NCBI RefSeq assembly: GCF_000725545.1
Contig: NZ_JNZP01000005.1
Span: forward strand, 62,001 to 126,000
From: Streptomyces exfoliatus
GTDB taxonomy: Bacteria; Actinomycetota; Actinomycetes; Streptomycetales; Streptomycetaceae
DNA: 64,000 bases
Reading direction: 5' to 3'
Shown: piece by piece, positions 24,554 through 33,420 of the stretch
Position numbering within the stretch: position 1 is the stretch's first letter
Layout of the letters: the number at the start of each line of letters is the position of its first letter
The notes under the pieces: generated by a model
Told to the model about the DNA's origin: nothing
Database searches by the model: none
What the model saw: the letters and a program-made list of their open reading frames with translations, nothing else
Translations under genes and position numbers: made by a program

Positions 24554-25132
24554 CTAGACGGGGCAGGGCCGGTACTCGAGGCTGAGTTCGCGGTCGACGG
24601 CGTAGCTGGTCCGCATCGACGCGTCGATCACCTGCGGCCAGGACCCGTACTTGGCGTAGAGCTGGTCAGCCGTGGGGCCGAGCGGGTTCCCGTACTTGGC
24701 GATGTTCCGCTCTTCCAGGATCCGCACCTCCTCCGGGGACATACCGGCGCGGGTGATCTCCTTCGCCTGGTTCCGCATGTCGACCAGCTCACGGGCGATC
24801 TCCTCGTCCGAGGAACCCGCCTCACGCATGGCGGCCTCGGTACGGCGCATGTCGTCCAGGAGCCCGTGGTACCGCATCCGGGTCCGCTGGGCCTCGACCT
24901 TCTCGTCCATCGGCAGGACGCGGATCCGGCACACGACGGGGTCCGTGCTGGGACAGGGGTCGTCGGCGGATACGGGCCGGGCGAGCGGGGCCGTGATGAC
25001 CGAACCGCAGGCCTCGACGGCACCGGCGACGGAGGCGCCGGCCGTACCCAGCAGCGCGACGGCGGCCACGAACGGGACGAGGGCGCGCCGCAGCAACGAG
25101 GAGGAGGGGGCGGAAGGAGAGGAAGAACGCAT
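24554..25132 (-). CDS. Secreted protein of unknown function
   Basis: The 192-aa protein starts MRSSSPSAPSSSLLRRAL, with the hydrophobic core VPFVAAVALLGTAGASVAG and likely cleavage near AGA. The mature part begins with a Cys-containing segment (VEACGSV, DPCPSTDPVVCRIRVL). It continues as a charged, helix-rich region (KVEAQRTRMRYHGLLDDMRR, SPEEVRILEERNIAKYG) and ends in EYRPCPV. The family is not recognised. The ATG at 25132 is chosen for the signal peptide; an in-frame GTG at 25177 would add 15 residues. A GGAGGTG lies further upstream than usual. Confidence 0.65.
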   Translation of the reverse strand: MRSSSPSAPSSSLLRRALVPFVAAVALLGTAGASVAGAVEACGSVITAPLARPVSADDPCPSTDPVVCRIRVLPMDEKVEAQRTRMRYHGLLDDMRRTEAAMREAGSSDEEIARELVDMRNQAKEITRAGMSPEEVRILEERNIAKYGNPLGPTADQLYAKYGSWPQVIDASMRTSYAVDRELSLEYRPCPV

Positions 25133-25339
25133 GCGCGCATCTTTGAGGCCGCCGACACCTCCTTCGCGCAGGCGCACCGTTGATCACTCCTACGGGAAGG
25201 CGCCGATCACGCCGTCAAGGGGCGTCATTCACTGGATCGAGGGGTGATGAGAGGGAGGGACGTTACTGCGGTCACCGGTGTGTAGTGATGCCGATACTTT
25301 CTGTGATGACCAGTCGGCTCGACCAAACAGGGGTTATCG

Positions 25340-25753
25340 ATGAGGAAGTTGGCTACGGCAGTGGTGGCTGCGGGGCTGTTCTTCGGGGGGATGGGGGTGG
25401 CGGTTGCGGACTCGTGGCGTTCCGTCGCCGAGCCCATTACGACCACAGGCGGTCAGTTCAGCAAGATCGAGTACAGGTGGGAGCCCGCCGGCGCGAAGCA
25501 CGGCGCCTTTCACTTCCGTGGGTACTTGCATGACGGCGACCACAACGACGGCCACAACATGTACCTGGAGGTGAGGCCGCACGCCTACCCGTGGCAGCGC
25601 TTCAAGGGCGTACAGAAGCGCAGCGTCCGCCTGGAGGCATCCGTCCACGACGGTGCAACCCGCTACACCAACTCGGCTGACATGCGACTCTGCCGTGACC
25701 GTGGGGCACTTCGGCCGAACAACTGCTCGCATATTCAAGCCTTCAAGCGCTAG
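25340..25753 (+). CDS. Small secreted protein
   Basis: The 137-aa protein has a clear signal peptide (MRKLATAVVAAGLFFGGMGVAVA, cleavage before DSW). The mature domain of about 114 residues is rich in aromatic and His residues (FHFRGYLHDGDHNDGHNMYLEV) with two cysteines (RLCRDR, NNCSH) likely to pair outside the cell. It resembles small beta-rich exported Streptomyces proteins of unknown role. The next genes encode an ABC exporter, but the 71-bp gap and separate ribosome-binding site make linkage uncertain. Confidence 0.75.
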   Translation: MRKLATAVVAAGLFFGGMGVAVADSWRSVAEPITTTGGQFSKIEYRWEPAGAKHGAFHFRGYLHDGDHNDGHNMYLEVRPHAYPWQRFKGVQKRSVRLEASVHDGATRYTNSADMRLCRDRGALRPNNCSHIQAFKR

Positions 25754-25824
25754 CAGCCGACCGTTTGGGGAGCCGTCGACCAGCGGCTCCCCTCTCCATA
25801 TCTTCATAGGGAGTGCGGACCACG

Positions 25825-26499
25825 ATGGACGTCATTCTCCGCGCCAAGGGCGTGGACCTCTTCTACGGCACTGAGCAGGCCGTCAGTAGCGCCGATTTCA
25901 CGCTCAAGCGTGGCGAAGTGGCCGCAATCATGGGCAGCAGCGGGTCGGGCAAGTCTTCTCTCTTGTACTGCCTCGCCGGAGTCCTGCCCCCTTCCCGCGG
26001 GGCCGTGACTTTCGACGGGGTGCAGCTCTCCACCCTTCCTGATGGGGAGCTGAGCGCCCTGCGCCGTACGCGCCTCGGCTTCGTCTTCCAGTACGGAGAG
26101 CTCCTTCCGGAACTGACCGTCGAGGAGAACGCAGCGCTTCCCCTCCGGCTCGCCGGCATCAGCAAGACCCATGCCCATGCAATGGCCGGCCAGGTGCTGG
26201 GGCGACTCGGGCTGGGCGATCTTCTGCGGCGCAGGACCTCGAAGCTGTCGGGTGGCCAGAGCCAGCGTGTGGCTGTTGCGCGGGCCCTGGTTCACCGACC
26301 GGACGTGGTGTTCGCGGACGAGCCGACCGGGGCGCTCGACAGCGCCAACGCCGCTGCCGTGCTGGACGAGTTTCTTCAGCTCGCGCGAAGGCAGAAGACG
26401 GCCGTGGTCATCGTTACCCACGACGCTGATGTGGCCGCCAAAGCCGATACGCAGTACACGATGACGGATGGTGTTCTGGCTCAACGGGTGGCGGTGTGA
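25825..26499 (+). CDS. ABC transporter ATP-binding protein (MacB/BceA type)
   Basis: The 224-aa ATPase has Walker A GSSGSGKS (37-44), Q-loop FQYGELLPELTV, signature LSGGQSQRVA, Walker B VVFADEPTGALD and H-loop VTHD. It is most like the LolD/MacB/BceA group that works with FtsX-type permeases. ATG 25825 is preceded by AGGGAG; a GTG at 25813 is an alternative. Its stop overlaps the permease start as GTGA. Substrate unknown; peptides or antibiotics are typical. Confidence 0.93.
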   Translation: MDVILRAKGVDLFYGTEQAVSSADFTLKRGEVAAIMGSSGSGKSSLLYCLAGVLPPSRGAVTFDGVQLSTLPDGELSALRRTRLGFVFQYGELLPELTVEENAALPLRLAGISKTHAHAMAGQVLGRLGLGDLLRRRTSKLSGGQSQRVAVARALVHRPDVVFADEPTGALDSANAAAVLDEFLQLARRQKTAVVIVTHDADVAAKADTQYTMTDGVLAQRVAV

Positions 26500-28748
26500 G
26501 CCCGTTTCTTCTCGGAATGCGCCTGCTGTGGGGCAGCGGGAGCCGAGGGCAGGCCCGTTTTCTCCTGATGGCCTTCGGCTCGGCCCTCGGAGTGGCGTGC
26601 CTTGCCGCTGTGCTGACCATTCCGTCCATTCTCACCGCCCATGATGCCCGGACGGCCGCCCGCACTCCGGACTCCGGTACAAGTAACGTCGTCTACCAGG
26701 AGTTTCGCGACCCCTACGGGTCCCAGCCGCTCCACCGTGTGTTCGTCGCACGCACGAGCCCTGGCCCCACTCCCGTGCCTCCAGGCGTCTCCGGGCTTCC
26801 TGATGCTGGCGAGGCGATCGTTTCACCGAAACTCGCCGAGGTGATCGCCGCCAACCCGAAGGCAGCCGGACTTGTCCCGGGTCGTGTATCGGGAATCATC
26901 GCGCCGGAGGGGTTGGGCGACACCGAGGATCTTTACGCCTACATCGGTACCACTCCGGCTGAGCTGACCGGAGCGGAGGAGTTGGGAAGCTTCGGCACCA
27001 ACCGATCGCGGCGCGAGATCGTCGAGCCGTCGACCCTCACCGTTCTCCGATTCACCCTCGGGTGCATCGTGCTGCTTCCCCTCGTCATCTTCCTCTCCGT
27101 CTGCGCCCGACTCTCCGGTGAATCCCGCGCCCGACGGCTCGCCGCCCTCCGCCTCGTCGGGCTCAGCGAGAAGGACACTCTGCGGGTAAATGCGGGAGAA
27201 AGCGCTGCTGCCGCCGCAGTGGGAGCCGTACTCGGAGTCGTGGGGTATTTCGCAACCAACGAAGTCATGGCACGCGTCGGGTTGCCCGGACTGCACTGGT
27301 ATCCGACGGATGGCCGACCGACGGGCATGACCCTTACGGCATGCCTGCTGGGCTGTCCGACGCTCGCCTGGTTCGTAGGGCAGTCCAGCGCGCGCCGAGC
27401 CGCCCAGTCTCCGATCAGCGTGCGCCGGACCGGGGAAGGGAAGCGACCGAAGAAGTTGGGGATGCTGCTGTTGGTCCCCGGCGTCGGGGTCATCGGCGGG
27501 TACTGCGTGCTCAGCATGATGGGCCGGGACCCCTCAGGAGGGTCGGCCAACTCCGTATTGGTGCCTGGTGCCGTTCTGCTGACCGGTGTGGGGCTCGTGT
27601 TCGGCCTGGCGCCTATCACCGCGTGGTTGGCTCGGCGGCTGGCGGGAACGGCCAAGTCACTGCCGATGGCATTGGCGATGCGTCGTACGGAGGTCGATCC
27701 CGGGTCGTCGTTGCGGGTGGTTACGGGCCTCGTCCTGCTGGTGTTCGGAACGTCGCTCACTCAAGGCGTGCTCGTCGAACTGGACCAGGTGAGCCGCTCC
27801 ACCAGTCCCGTACAGGAGTACGCGATTCCGTTCAGCCACCTGGATGCCCGTCAGCAACTTGAGGCGACCAAAGTGGCAGGTGTCCGCACCCATGCGATGT
27901 CCTCGACGTCCCGCCATACATCCTCTGAAGATGGCAGTCCTCGAACGTACGCTGTGGTTGCCACCTGTCAGCAGCTGGCCGCTTTCGTCGAGCAGGCGGA
28001 GGGATGCATCGACGACAAGGTCCTCCGAATCCAGGATCAGGATTTCTCCATCGACGCCGACGCCGTGCCGGGCAAGAGCTTTCCGTTCCTCCTGAGTAAT
28101 GGGCGCAAGCTTGACGTCACTGTCCCAGACGCAAGCGTCGCGGTTCGGTCCTACCAGCCCTCCAAGTTCTCCGGGCCAAGCTTGCTCATTCCCCCGTCGA
28201 TGCTCCCCAGCGGAACGGTCATGGCAGACGGCAACCTCGTTCTCCTGAGTGACGCCGACCCCGCCACCGTCCGTTCCGTTCTCGACGGGATCGGGGCCAT
28301 CGCTCCCACCGCCTCCGTCGACCCCGTCGGGATCGTCATCGACGCGCTCGCTCAGCTCAGCGTCATCCGCAGTCTTCTCTTCGTCGGGATGGTGCTCGGG
28401 CTCGTCATCGGGGTCGCCGCGTTCGTCGTCTCCGTGGCTGATCGGGCCATGGAGCGGCGCGGGCAGGTTGCCGCGCTCGTGTTGTTGGGGGCTCGGGCCG
28501 GGACGTTGCGGGTGGTGCAGGTCGTGCAGGTGTTGCTGCCGCTGGTGGTGGGGCTGGGGGCGGCGGTCGTTACCGGGTGGCTGGCCGAGTCCAGCTACCT
28601 GATCACCGGGGGCGGTGCCGTGCACTGGGACTGGGACGGGCTGCCCTTGCTGCTCGTCTCTGCGCTTGGGGTGCTGTTCGCGGCCGGGGTCGCCTCCGTA
28701 CCCATGGTGCGGCGGCACGTCGATCCCGAGCACATCCGGCGCGATTAG
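26496..28748 (+). CDS. FtsX-like ABC transporter permease
   Basis: The 750-aa protein is coupled to the ATPase by GTGA. TM1 is at about 20-45 (FLLMAFGSALGVACLAAVL), followed by a short extracytoplasmic loop. An FtsX core of three helices (about 180-305) follows, then further helices (about 325-440), a large extracytoplasmic domain (about 440-610, with CQQLAAFVEQAEGC), and a second FtsX core (about 620-740). This single-polypeptide ten-helix form with a large loop resembles BceB-type exporters, but no two-component system is adjacent. It ends in RRHVDPEHIRRD. Confidence 0.9.
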   Translation: MSPFLLGMRLLWGSGSRGQARFLLMAFGSALGVACLAAVLTIPSILTAHDARTAARTPDSGTSNVVYQEFRDPYGSQPLHRVFVARTSPGPTPVPPGVSGLPDAGEAIVSPKLAEVIAANPKAAGLVPGRVSGIIAPEGLGDTEDLYAYIGTTPAELTGAEELGSFGTNRSRREIVEPSTLTVLRFTLGCIVLLPLVIFLSVCARLSGESRARRLAALRLVGLSEKDTLRVNAGESAAAAAVGAVLGVVGYFATNEVMARVGLPGLHWYPTDGRPTGMTLTACLLGCPTLAWFVGQSSARRAAQSPISVRRTGEGKRPKKLGMLLLVPGVGVIGGYCVLSMMGRDPSGGSANSVLVPGAVLLTGVGLVFGLAPITAWLARRLAGTAKSLPMALAMRRTEVDPGSSLRVVTGLVLLVFGTSLTQGVLVELDQVSRSTSPVQEYAIPFSHLDARQQLEATKVAGVRTHAMSSTSRHTSSEDGSPRTYAVVATCQQLAAFVEQAEGCIDDKVLRIQDQDFSIDADAVPGKSFPFLLSNGRKLDVTVPDASVAVRSYQPSKFSGPSLLIPPSMLPSGTVMADGNLVLLSDADPATVRSVLDGIGAIAPTASVDPVGIVIDALAQLSVIRSLLFVGMVLGLVIGVAAFVVSVADRAMERRGQVAALVLLGARAGTLRVVQVVQVLLPLVVGLGAAVVTGWLAESSYLITGGGAVHWDWDGLPLLLVSALGVLFAAGVASVPMVRRHVDPEHIRRD

Positions 28749-28806
28749 TTTCCGGGCGGGTGACGGTCTACCCGTCGTCGCACCATCACTCACCCAGGAG
28801 AGCACC

Positions 28807-29016
28807 ATGGCCGAGAGCGTCGTCAAGGGTCCTGCCGCGTACTTCCCCTCCATCGAGAAGAAGTACGGGCGGCCCGTCTCCGAGTGGCAGGAGCTCATCC
28901 GTTCCTCGCCGCTCACCAGGCACATGGAGCTCGTCAGCTGGCTGAAGGCCGAGTACGGGATGGGTCACGGGCACGCCAACGCGCTCGTGGCCCATTTCCT
29001 CGCCGAGGGGAAGTAG
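28807..29016 (+). CDS. DUF4287 domain protein
   Basis: The 69-aa protein covers the whole DUF4287 domain: GPAAYFPSIEKKYGRPVSEW, then HMELVSWLKAEYGMGHGHANALVAHF. It is a small cytosolic helical protein of unknown function, frequent in actinobacteria. ATG follows CAGGAGAGC. Confidence 0.85.
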   Translation: MAESVVKGPAAYFPSIEKKYGRPVSEWQELIRSSPLTRHMELVSWLKAEYGMGHGHANALVAHFLAEGK

Positions 29017-29026
29017 CCCCGCGCGC

Positions 29027-30268
29027 TCACGCCGTCAGCTCGTGGGACGTGCGGGCGTCGACCCGGCTCGTCAGCGCCGCCGTCGCCACCGCCGTCACCG
29101 TGCCCGCCACCAGGGCCGTCCACCAGAGGATCGTCGGGCCGATGGTCGTGTACACGGCGACCCCCAGGGTGAGGGCCGCGAAGCGGGCCACTCCCCATGT
29201 CCAGCTGAAGGCGCCCTGGTAGCGGCCCCTGGCGTGGGCCGGGGCAAGGTTGGCGACGACGCCGGCGGCGATTCCGGCGACCACGACCTCGCCCAGGGAC
29301 CAGACCACGACCGAGACCGTGTATCCCACGATGCCGTCGGCCAGGCCCGTGAGCGCCACCCCGACGGCGATGAGCGTGCCGCCCGCGCCCTGGACCACGA
29401 GCTGCGGGGACCGGGCGAGCCAGGCGGTCGACAGCGGCTGCAGGGCCACGACCAGGATCGCGTTGACCGCGGCCATCGCCCCGTACACCGCCGGTGAGAG
29501 TCCGCTGTCGTGGACCGCGAGCGGCAGGGCGACCTCGGTGAGCGAGTACACGAACAGCTGGACGCCGAGGAGCGGGAACAGGAGGAGGGCGAGGCGGTCG
29601 CGGAGGACCACTCCGTAGCCGAGGCCGTCCTTCTTCTCCTCCGGCTGGCGCGCGGTCGTCGTGCGCTTCGCCTCCGGCAGACGGACGGCGACGACCAGCG
29701 CGTAGGCCAGCATCGAGCCCGCGTCCACCGCGAAGAGCAGCCAGTAGCCGTGGGCCGCCAGGAAGCCGCCGAGGACGCCCGCGACGGCGGCGCCGATGTT
29801 CACGCCCCAGCCGAACAGGGCGTACGCGCGTCGGCGGCGTTCGCTGTCGACGGCGTCCGCGAGGAGCGCGAACGCCGCCGGGGACACCGCGCTGCCCGCA
29901 GCGCTGATCAGCAGCGCCGCCGCCGCCATCGTCCACACGCCGGGGGCGAGGAACAGCGCGCCCTGCGCGGCCGAGGCGCCGACCAGGCCGATGAGCATGG
30001 TGGGGCGGCGGCCCAGGCGGTCGGCGAGGACGCCTCCCACGGCGGGGCCGAGGAGGTTGCCCGCACCGAGGGCGCCGAGGACGTATGAGGTGTCGGCGCC
30101 GGTCACTCCGCGCGAGGCGAGGAAGAAGACCAGGAACGGGGTGACCAGGTAGCCGAGGCGGTTGACGATCGTGCCGGCGAAGATCGTCCAGACGACCGGC
30201 GGGAGGTCGCGGAAGGAGGAGGGGATGAGGGAGGACGGGGTGGCTGAGGACCGGGTGTCTGAGGGCAT
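29027..30268 (-). CDS. MFS transporter
   Basis: The 413-aa protein has about 12 transmembrane helices and the loop 2-3 motif ADRLGRRPTMLIG characteristic of drug:H+ antiporters of the major facilitator superfamily. The central loop carries EAKRTTTARQPEEKKDG. The start is taken as the ATG at 30268; an in-frame TTG at 30304 is possible and neither has a clear ribosome-binding site. It is divergent from an ArsR/DUF5937-type regulator 115 bp away, probably its controller. Confidence 0.88.
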   Translation of the reverse strand: MPSDTRSSATPSSLIPSSFRDLPPVVWTIFAGTIVNRLGYLVTPFLVFFLASRGVTGADTSYVLGALGAGNLLGPAVGGVLADRLGRRPTMLIGLVGASAAQGALFLAPGVWTMAAAALLISAAGSAVSPAAFALLADAVDSERRRRAYALFGWGVNIGAAVAGVLGGFLAAHGYWLLFAVDAGSMLAYALVVAVRLPEAKRTTTARQPEEKKDGLGYGVVLRDRLALLLFPLLGVQLFVYSLTEVALPLAVHDSGLSPAVYGAMAAVNAILVVALQPLSTAWLARSPQLVVQGAGGTLIAVGVALTGLADGIVGYTVSVVVWSLGEVVVAGIAAGVVANLAPAHARGRYQGAFSWTWGVARFAALTLGVAVYTTIGPTILWWTALVAGTVTAVATAALTSRVDARTSHELTA

Positions 30269-30383
30269 GGGAGGAGATTCGTCGAGTGGGGTCGCCCCCT
30301 CCAATGATTAAGCTCAGGCCGAATCCAACCCCCTGAGCGGATCGCTTTCCCTCCCACCGGCGCGCACCCCTAGGACATCGCAC

Positions 30384-31370
30384 GTGGAATCCGGGCTCAC
30401 CTTCTCCGCCGCCGACCTCGCCCAGACGCGCTTCGCGGTCTCTCCCATGTGGGAGGTCGTCACCAGTTTCCGCGTCCTCGCCCGTCGGCCCGACTCCGTC
30501 CCGCACCAGCGCTGGATCGCCCAGGTCAGGCCCCGGATCGTGCGGGCCGGGATCGACCGTGGCTGGCTCGCCGCGCTCGTTCCCGCCCGGGGCTACCTCG
30601 TCGACTTCCTCAATCCCACCCCCGCCGGGCCCTTCCCGACCCTCGACGCCGAGCTCGACGCCATCCGCCGGACCCCCGCCGAGCGGGTGCGGAGCGATCT
30701 CGACATGCTGGCGAAGGAGAGGGAGGGGGAACGGGGTGCCGGTCGGGCGCGGCTTCTGCGCGACGATCCCGCCGCCGCCCTCGTGAAGGTCGCCGACGAG
30801 ATCGAGACCTACTGGGAACTCGCCCTCGCCCCCTACTGGGCCCGCGTCCAGCAGGTCCTGGAGGCCGATGTCTTCCATCGGGCCCGGCAGGTCGCCGAGC
30901 ACGGTTCGGCCCGGGTCCTGAGCGAACTCCACGAGACCGTGCGGTGGGACGACGGCACCCTGCGTCTCGTACGGCGCCACTGCTCGATCAGCCGCGATCA
31001 GGTCGGCTCCGGGCTGCTGCTGGTTCCGTCCGTCTTCGCGTGGCCCCGGGTCCTCACCCGGTCCGTCCATCCGGATCCGCCGCAACTCGGCTATCCGGCA
31101 AGGGGTTTCGGGGCCGTATGGGAGCCTCGTACCACTGACGCCGTGGAAGCCGTCGCCGCCGTGCTGGGGCGCTCCCGCACCCTGCTCCTCAGCGAACTCG
31201 ACACCCCCGCCTCCACCACCCGGCTCGCCGCCCACTGCGGCCTCTCCGCCGCCGGTGTCTCCCAGCACCTCATCGCTTTGCGGAACGCCGGGCTCGTCAC
31301 CGCCCACCGCAGCGGACGCTCCGTCCTCTACGCCCGTACCGCCCTCGCCGACCGGCTCCTCGACCCGTGA
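30384..31370 (+). CDS. ArsR-like winged-helix regulator (DUF5937 type)
   Basis: The 328-aa protein has an N-terminal DUF5937-like region (about 1-240: LTFSAADLAQTRFAVSPMWEVV, YWELALAPYWARV). The C-terminal ArsR helix-turn-helix (about 255-325) is TRLAAHCGLSAAGVSQHLIALRNAGLVTAHR with SVLYART. It lacks the metal-binding Cys pair of classical ArsR. GTG start. It is divergent from the MFS gene and likely regulates it; the effector is unknown. Confidence 0.88.
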   Translation: MESGLTFSAADLAQTRFAVSPMWEVVTSFRVLARRPDSVPHQRWIAQVRPRIVRAGIDRGWLAALVPARGYLVDFLNPTPAGPFPTLDAELDAIRRTPAERVRSDLDMLAKEREGERGAGRARLLRDDPAAALVKVADEIETYWELALAPYWARVQQVLEADVFHRARQVAEHGSARVLSELHETVRWDDGTLRLVRRHCSISRDQVGSGLLLVPSVFAWPRVLTRSVHPDPPQLGYPARGFGAVWEPRTTDAVEAVAAVLGRSRTLLLSELDTPASTTRLAAHCGLSAAGVSQHLIALRNAGLVTAHRSGRSVLYARTALADRLLDP

Positions 31371-31411
31371 TCGGTCAAAGGACCGGTCACGGGACCGGGC
31401 GATCATGGGGG

Positions 31412-32251
31412 ATGACTTCTTTCTCTCCGTCCGAGCGGTTCGTGGTGCGTGACGGTGTACGGCTGCGCTGCCACGACTGGGGTGGCTCAGGGACCGACGT
31501 GCTCCTGCTTCACGGGCTCGCCGGGCACGCCGGTGAATGGGACGCCCTCGCCCCGCTGCTGCGGGACTCCGGTCACCGCGTCGTCGCGCTCGACCAGCGT
31601 GGGCACGGCGGCAGTGAGCGGCATCCCGGGGACGTCTCGCGCGCCGCGTACGTGGCCGACGCCGTTGCCGTCGTCGAGGAACTGGGCCTGCGGTGCCCCG
31701 TGTTGGTCGGACAGTCGCTCGGCGGGAGCACCGCCCTGCTCACCGCCGCCGCCCACCCCGGGCTGCCGCGCGCCCTCGTCCTCGTCGAGGCCGGGCCCGG
31801 CCGGGCCGGTCCCGGTGTCCAGGAGCAGATCGGGGGCTGGCTGCGGGCCTGGCCGGTGCCGTTCCCCTCACGGGAGGCGGCCGCCACGTACCTCGGCGGC
31901 GGCAGGCAACCCGTGGGCGAGGGCTGGGCCCGTGGGCTGGAGGAGCGTGCCGACGGGCTGTGGCCGCGTTTCGACCCCGACGTGATGGTGCGGTCCCTCG
32001 ACGAGAACGTCACCCGCGACTTCTGGGGCGAGTGGACCGCCGTCTCCTGCCCCACCCTCGCGGTCCTCGGCCAGGGCGACCAGGGCGGGATCATCGGCGG
32101 CGAGGAGTACGCGGAGATGGTCCGGCTCCGGCCCGGACTGCACGGCGCCTGCCTGCCCGGCACCGGGCACGACCTGCACCTCGAGCGGCCCGAGGTCCTG
32201 CACCGGTTGATCGTCGGATTCCTCGGCGGCTCCGGGTTCACCGGCCCGTGA
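31412..32251 (+). CDS. Alpha/beta hydrolase
   Basis: The 279-aa protein has the oxyanion segment LLLHGLAGHAGEWD (31-44), DQRGHGGS (61-68), the nucleophile elbow GQSLGG with S102, a late acidic residue in VLGQGDQGG and the catalytic His in GTGHDLHLE. There is no signal peptide; substrate unknown. The start is chosen at the ATG that matches family length. It is 46 bp before the aldo/keto reductase. Confidence 0.9.
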   Translation: MTSFSPSERFVVRDGVRLRCHDWGGSGTDVLLLHGLAGHAGEWDALAPLLRDSGHRVVALDQRGHGGSERHPGDVSRAAYVADAVAVVEELGLRCPVLVGQSLGGSTALLTAAAHPGLPRALVLVEAGPGRAGPGVQEQIGGWLRAWPVPFPSREAAATYLGGGRQPVGEGWARGLEERADGLWPRFDPDVMVRSLDENVTRDFWGEWTAVSCPTLAVLGQGDQGGIIGGEEYAEMVRLRPGLHGACLPGTGHDLHLERPEVLHRLIVGFLGGSGFTGP

Positions 32252-32259
32252 GTCTCCTC

Positions 32260-32290
32260 TTGCCTTGGAGTGCACTCCAGTTCCTAGAGT
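32260..32290 (+). promoter_or_regulatory. MerR-type (AdhR/NmlR-like) operator-promoter of the aldo/keto reductase
   Basis: CTTGGAGTGCACTCCAG (32264-32280) is a dyad that fits the CTTGGAGT-ACTCCAAG operators of the NmlR/AdhR branch of MerR regulators. It sits in a 19-bp spacer between TTGCCT (32260-32265) and TAGAGT (32285-32290), the geometry MerR activators need. The -10 box is only 7 bp before the ATG, so the mRNA is probably leaderless. Confidence 0.65.
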
Positions 32291-32297
32291 GCCGCCC

Positions 32298-33356
32298 ATG
32301 CGCTATCGGATACTCGGCGGGACCGGGATCGAAGTCAGTACGTACTGCCTCGGCACGATGATGTTCGGCGCCGTCGGCAATCCGGATCACCAGGACTCCG
32401 TACGGATCATCCACGCCGCCCTCGACCAGGGCGTCAACTTCGTGGACACCGCCGACATGTACTCGGCCGGCGAGTCCGAGGAGATCGTCGGCAAGGCTCT
32501 GCGCGACCCGGTCCGCCGCGAGGCGACCGTGCTCGCCACCAAGGTGTACTTCCCCGTCGGCGGCGAGGGCCCCAACCGGGGCGGCACCTCCCGCCGCTGG
32601 ATCACCCGGGCCGTCGAGAACAGCCTCAAGCGGCTGGGCACCGACTGGGTCGACCTCTACCAGGTCCACCGGCCCGATCACCGTACGGACATCGAGGAGA
32701 CCCTCGGCGTCCTCGGCGACCTCGTCACCCAGGGGAAGATCCGGGCTTTCGGCTGCTCCACCTTCCCCGCCGAGGAGATCGTCGAATCCCACGCCGTCGC
32801 CGAGCGGCGCGGGCTGCGCCGCTTCCGCTCCGAGCAGCCGCCGTACTCGCTGCTCGCGCGGGGCGTGGAGGCCTCCGTCCTGCCCGTCGCACGGCGGTAC
32901 GGAATGGGCGTGCTGACCTGGAGCCCGCTCGCCTCCGGCTTCCTCACCGGCAAGTACCGCAAGGGGCAGCCGATCGACCTCACCAGCGGACGGCCCGCGC
33001 TCACCCCGCACCGCTTCGACCCGGCGCTCCCCGGCAACGCCGCCAAGCTCGACGCCGTCGAGGAGTTCGTCGCGCTCGCGGACGAGATCGGGTGCACCCT
33101 GCCCGAACTCGCCATCGCCTTCCCCGCCGCGCACCCGGCGGTGACCTCGGTGATCATCGGGCCCCGGACCATGGAGCAGCTGGAGGGGCTGCTGAAGGGC
33201 GCTCCTGTGCTGCTCACGGACGAGATCCTGGACCGGATCGACGCGATCGTGCCGCCGGGGACCAACCTCTACCAGCCGGACGGGGCCTGGCGACCGGCCT
33301 CCCTCACCGAACCGGCCGCGCGCCGAAGGCCGTTGGAGGAGCGCGCCGCCTCCTGA
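32298..33356 (+). CDS. Aldo/keto reductase
   Basis: This 352-aa NADPH-dependent (alpha/beta)8 barrel oxidoreductase has MRYRILGGTGIEVSTYCLGT at the start and the catalytic tetrad residues in VDTADMYSAGESEE (Asp, Tyr), ATKVYF (Lys) and YQVHRPD (His). The cofactor-binding SVIIGPRTMEQLE is near the C-terminus. It resembles the YajO/Tas and stress-aldehyde-reducing AKR groups. The MerR-type promoter suggests induction by electrophiles or aldehydes. The mRNA probably begins at or near the ATG. Confidence 0.92.
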   Translation: MRYRILGGTGIEVSTYCLGTMMFGAVGNPDHQDSVRIIHAALDQGVNFVDTADMYSAGESEEIVGKALRDPVRREATVLATKVYFPVGGEGPNRGGTSRRWITRAVENSLKRLGTDWVDLYQVHRPDHRTDIEETLGVLGDLVTQGKIRAFGCSTFPAEEIVESHAVAERRGLRRFRSEQPPYSLLARGVEASVLPVARRYGMGVLTWSPLASGFLTGKYRKGQPIDLTSGRPALTPHRFDPALPGNAAKLDAVEEFVALADEIGCTLPELAIAFPAAHPAVTSVIIGPRTMEQLEGLLKGAPVLLTDEILDRIDAIVPPGTNLYQPDGAWRPASLTEPAARRRPLEERAAS

Positions 33357-33420
33357 CGCGGCTCGCCCGGCCGGCGGTGAACCGGCCCGGGCGCTCGCGC
33401 TCGTCCGCGACAGTATGGGG

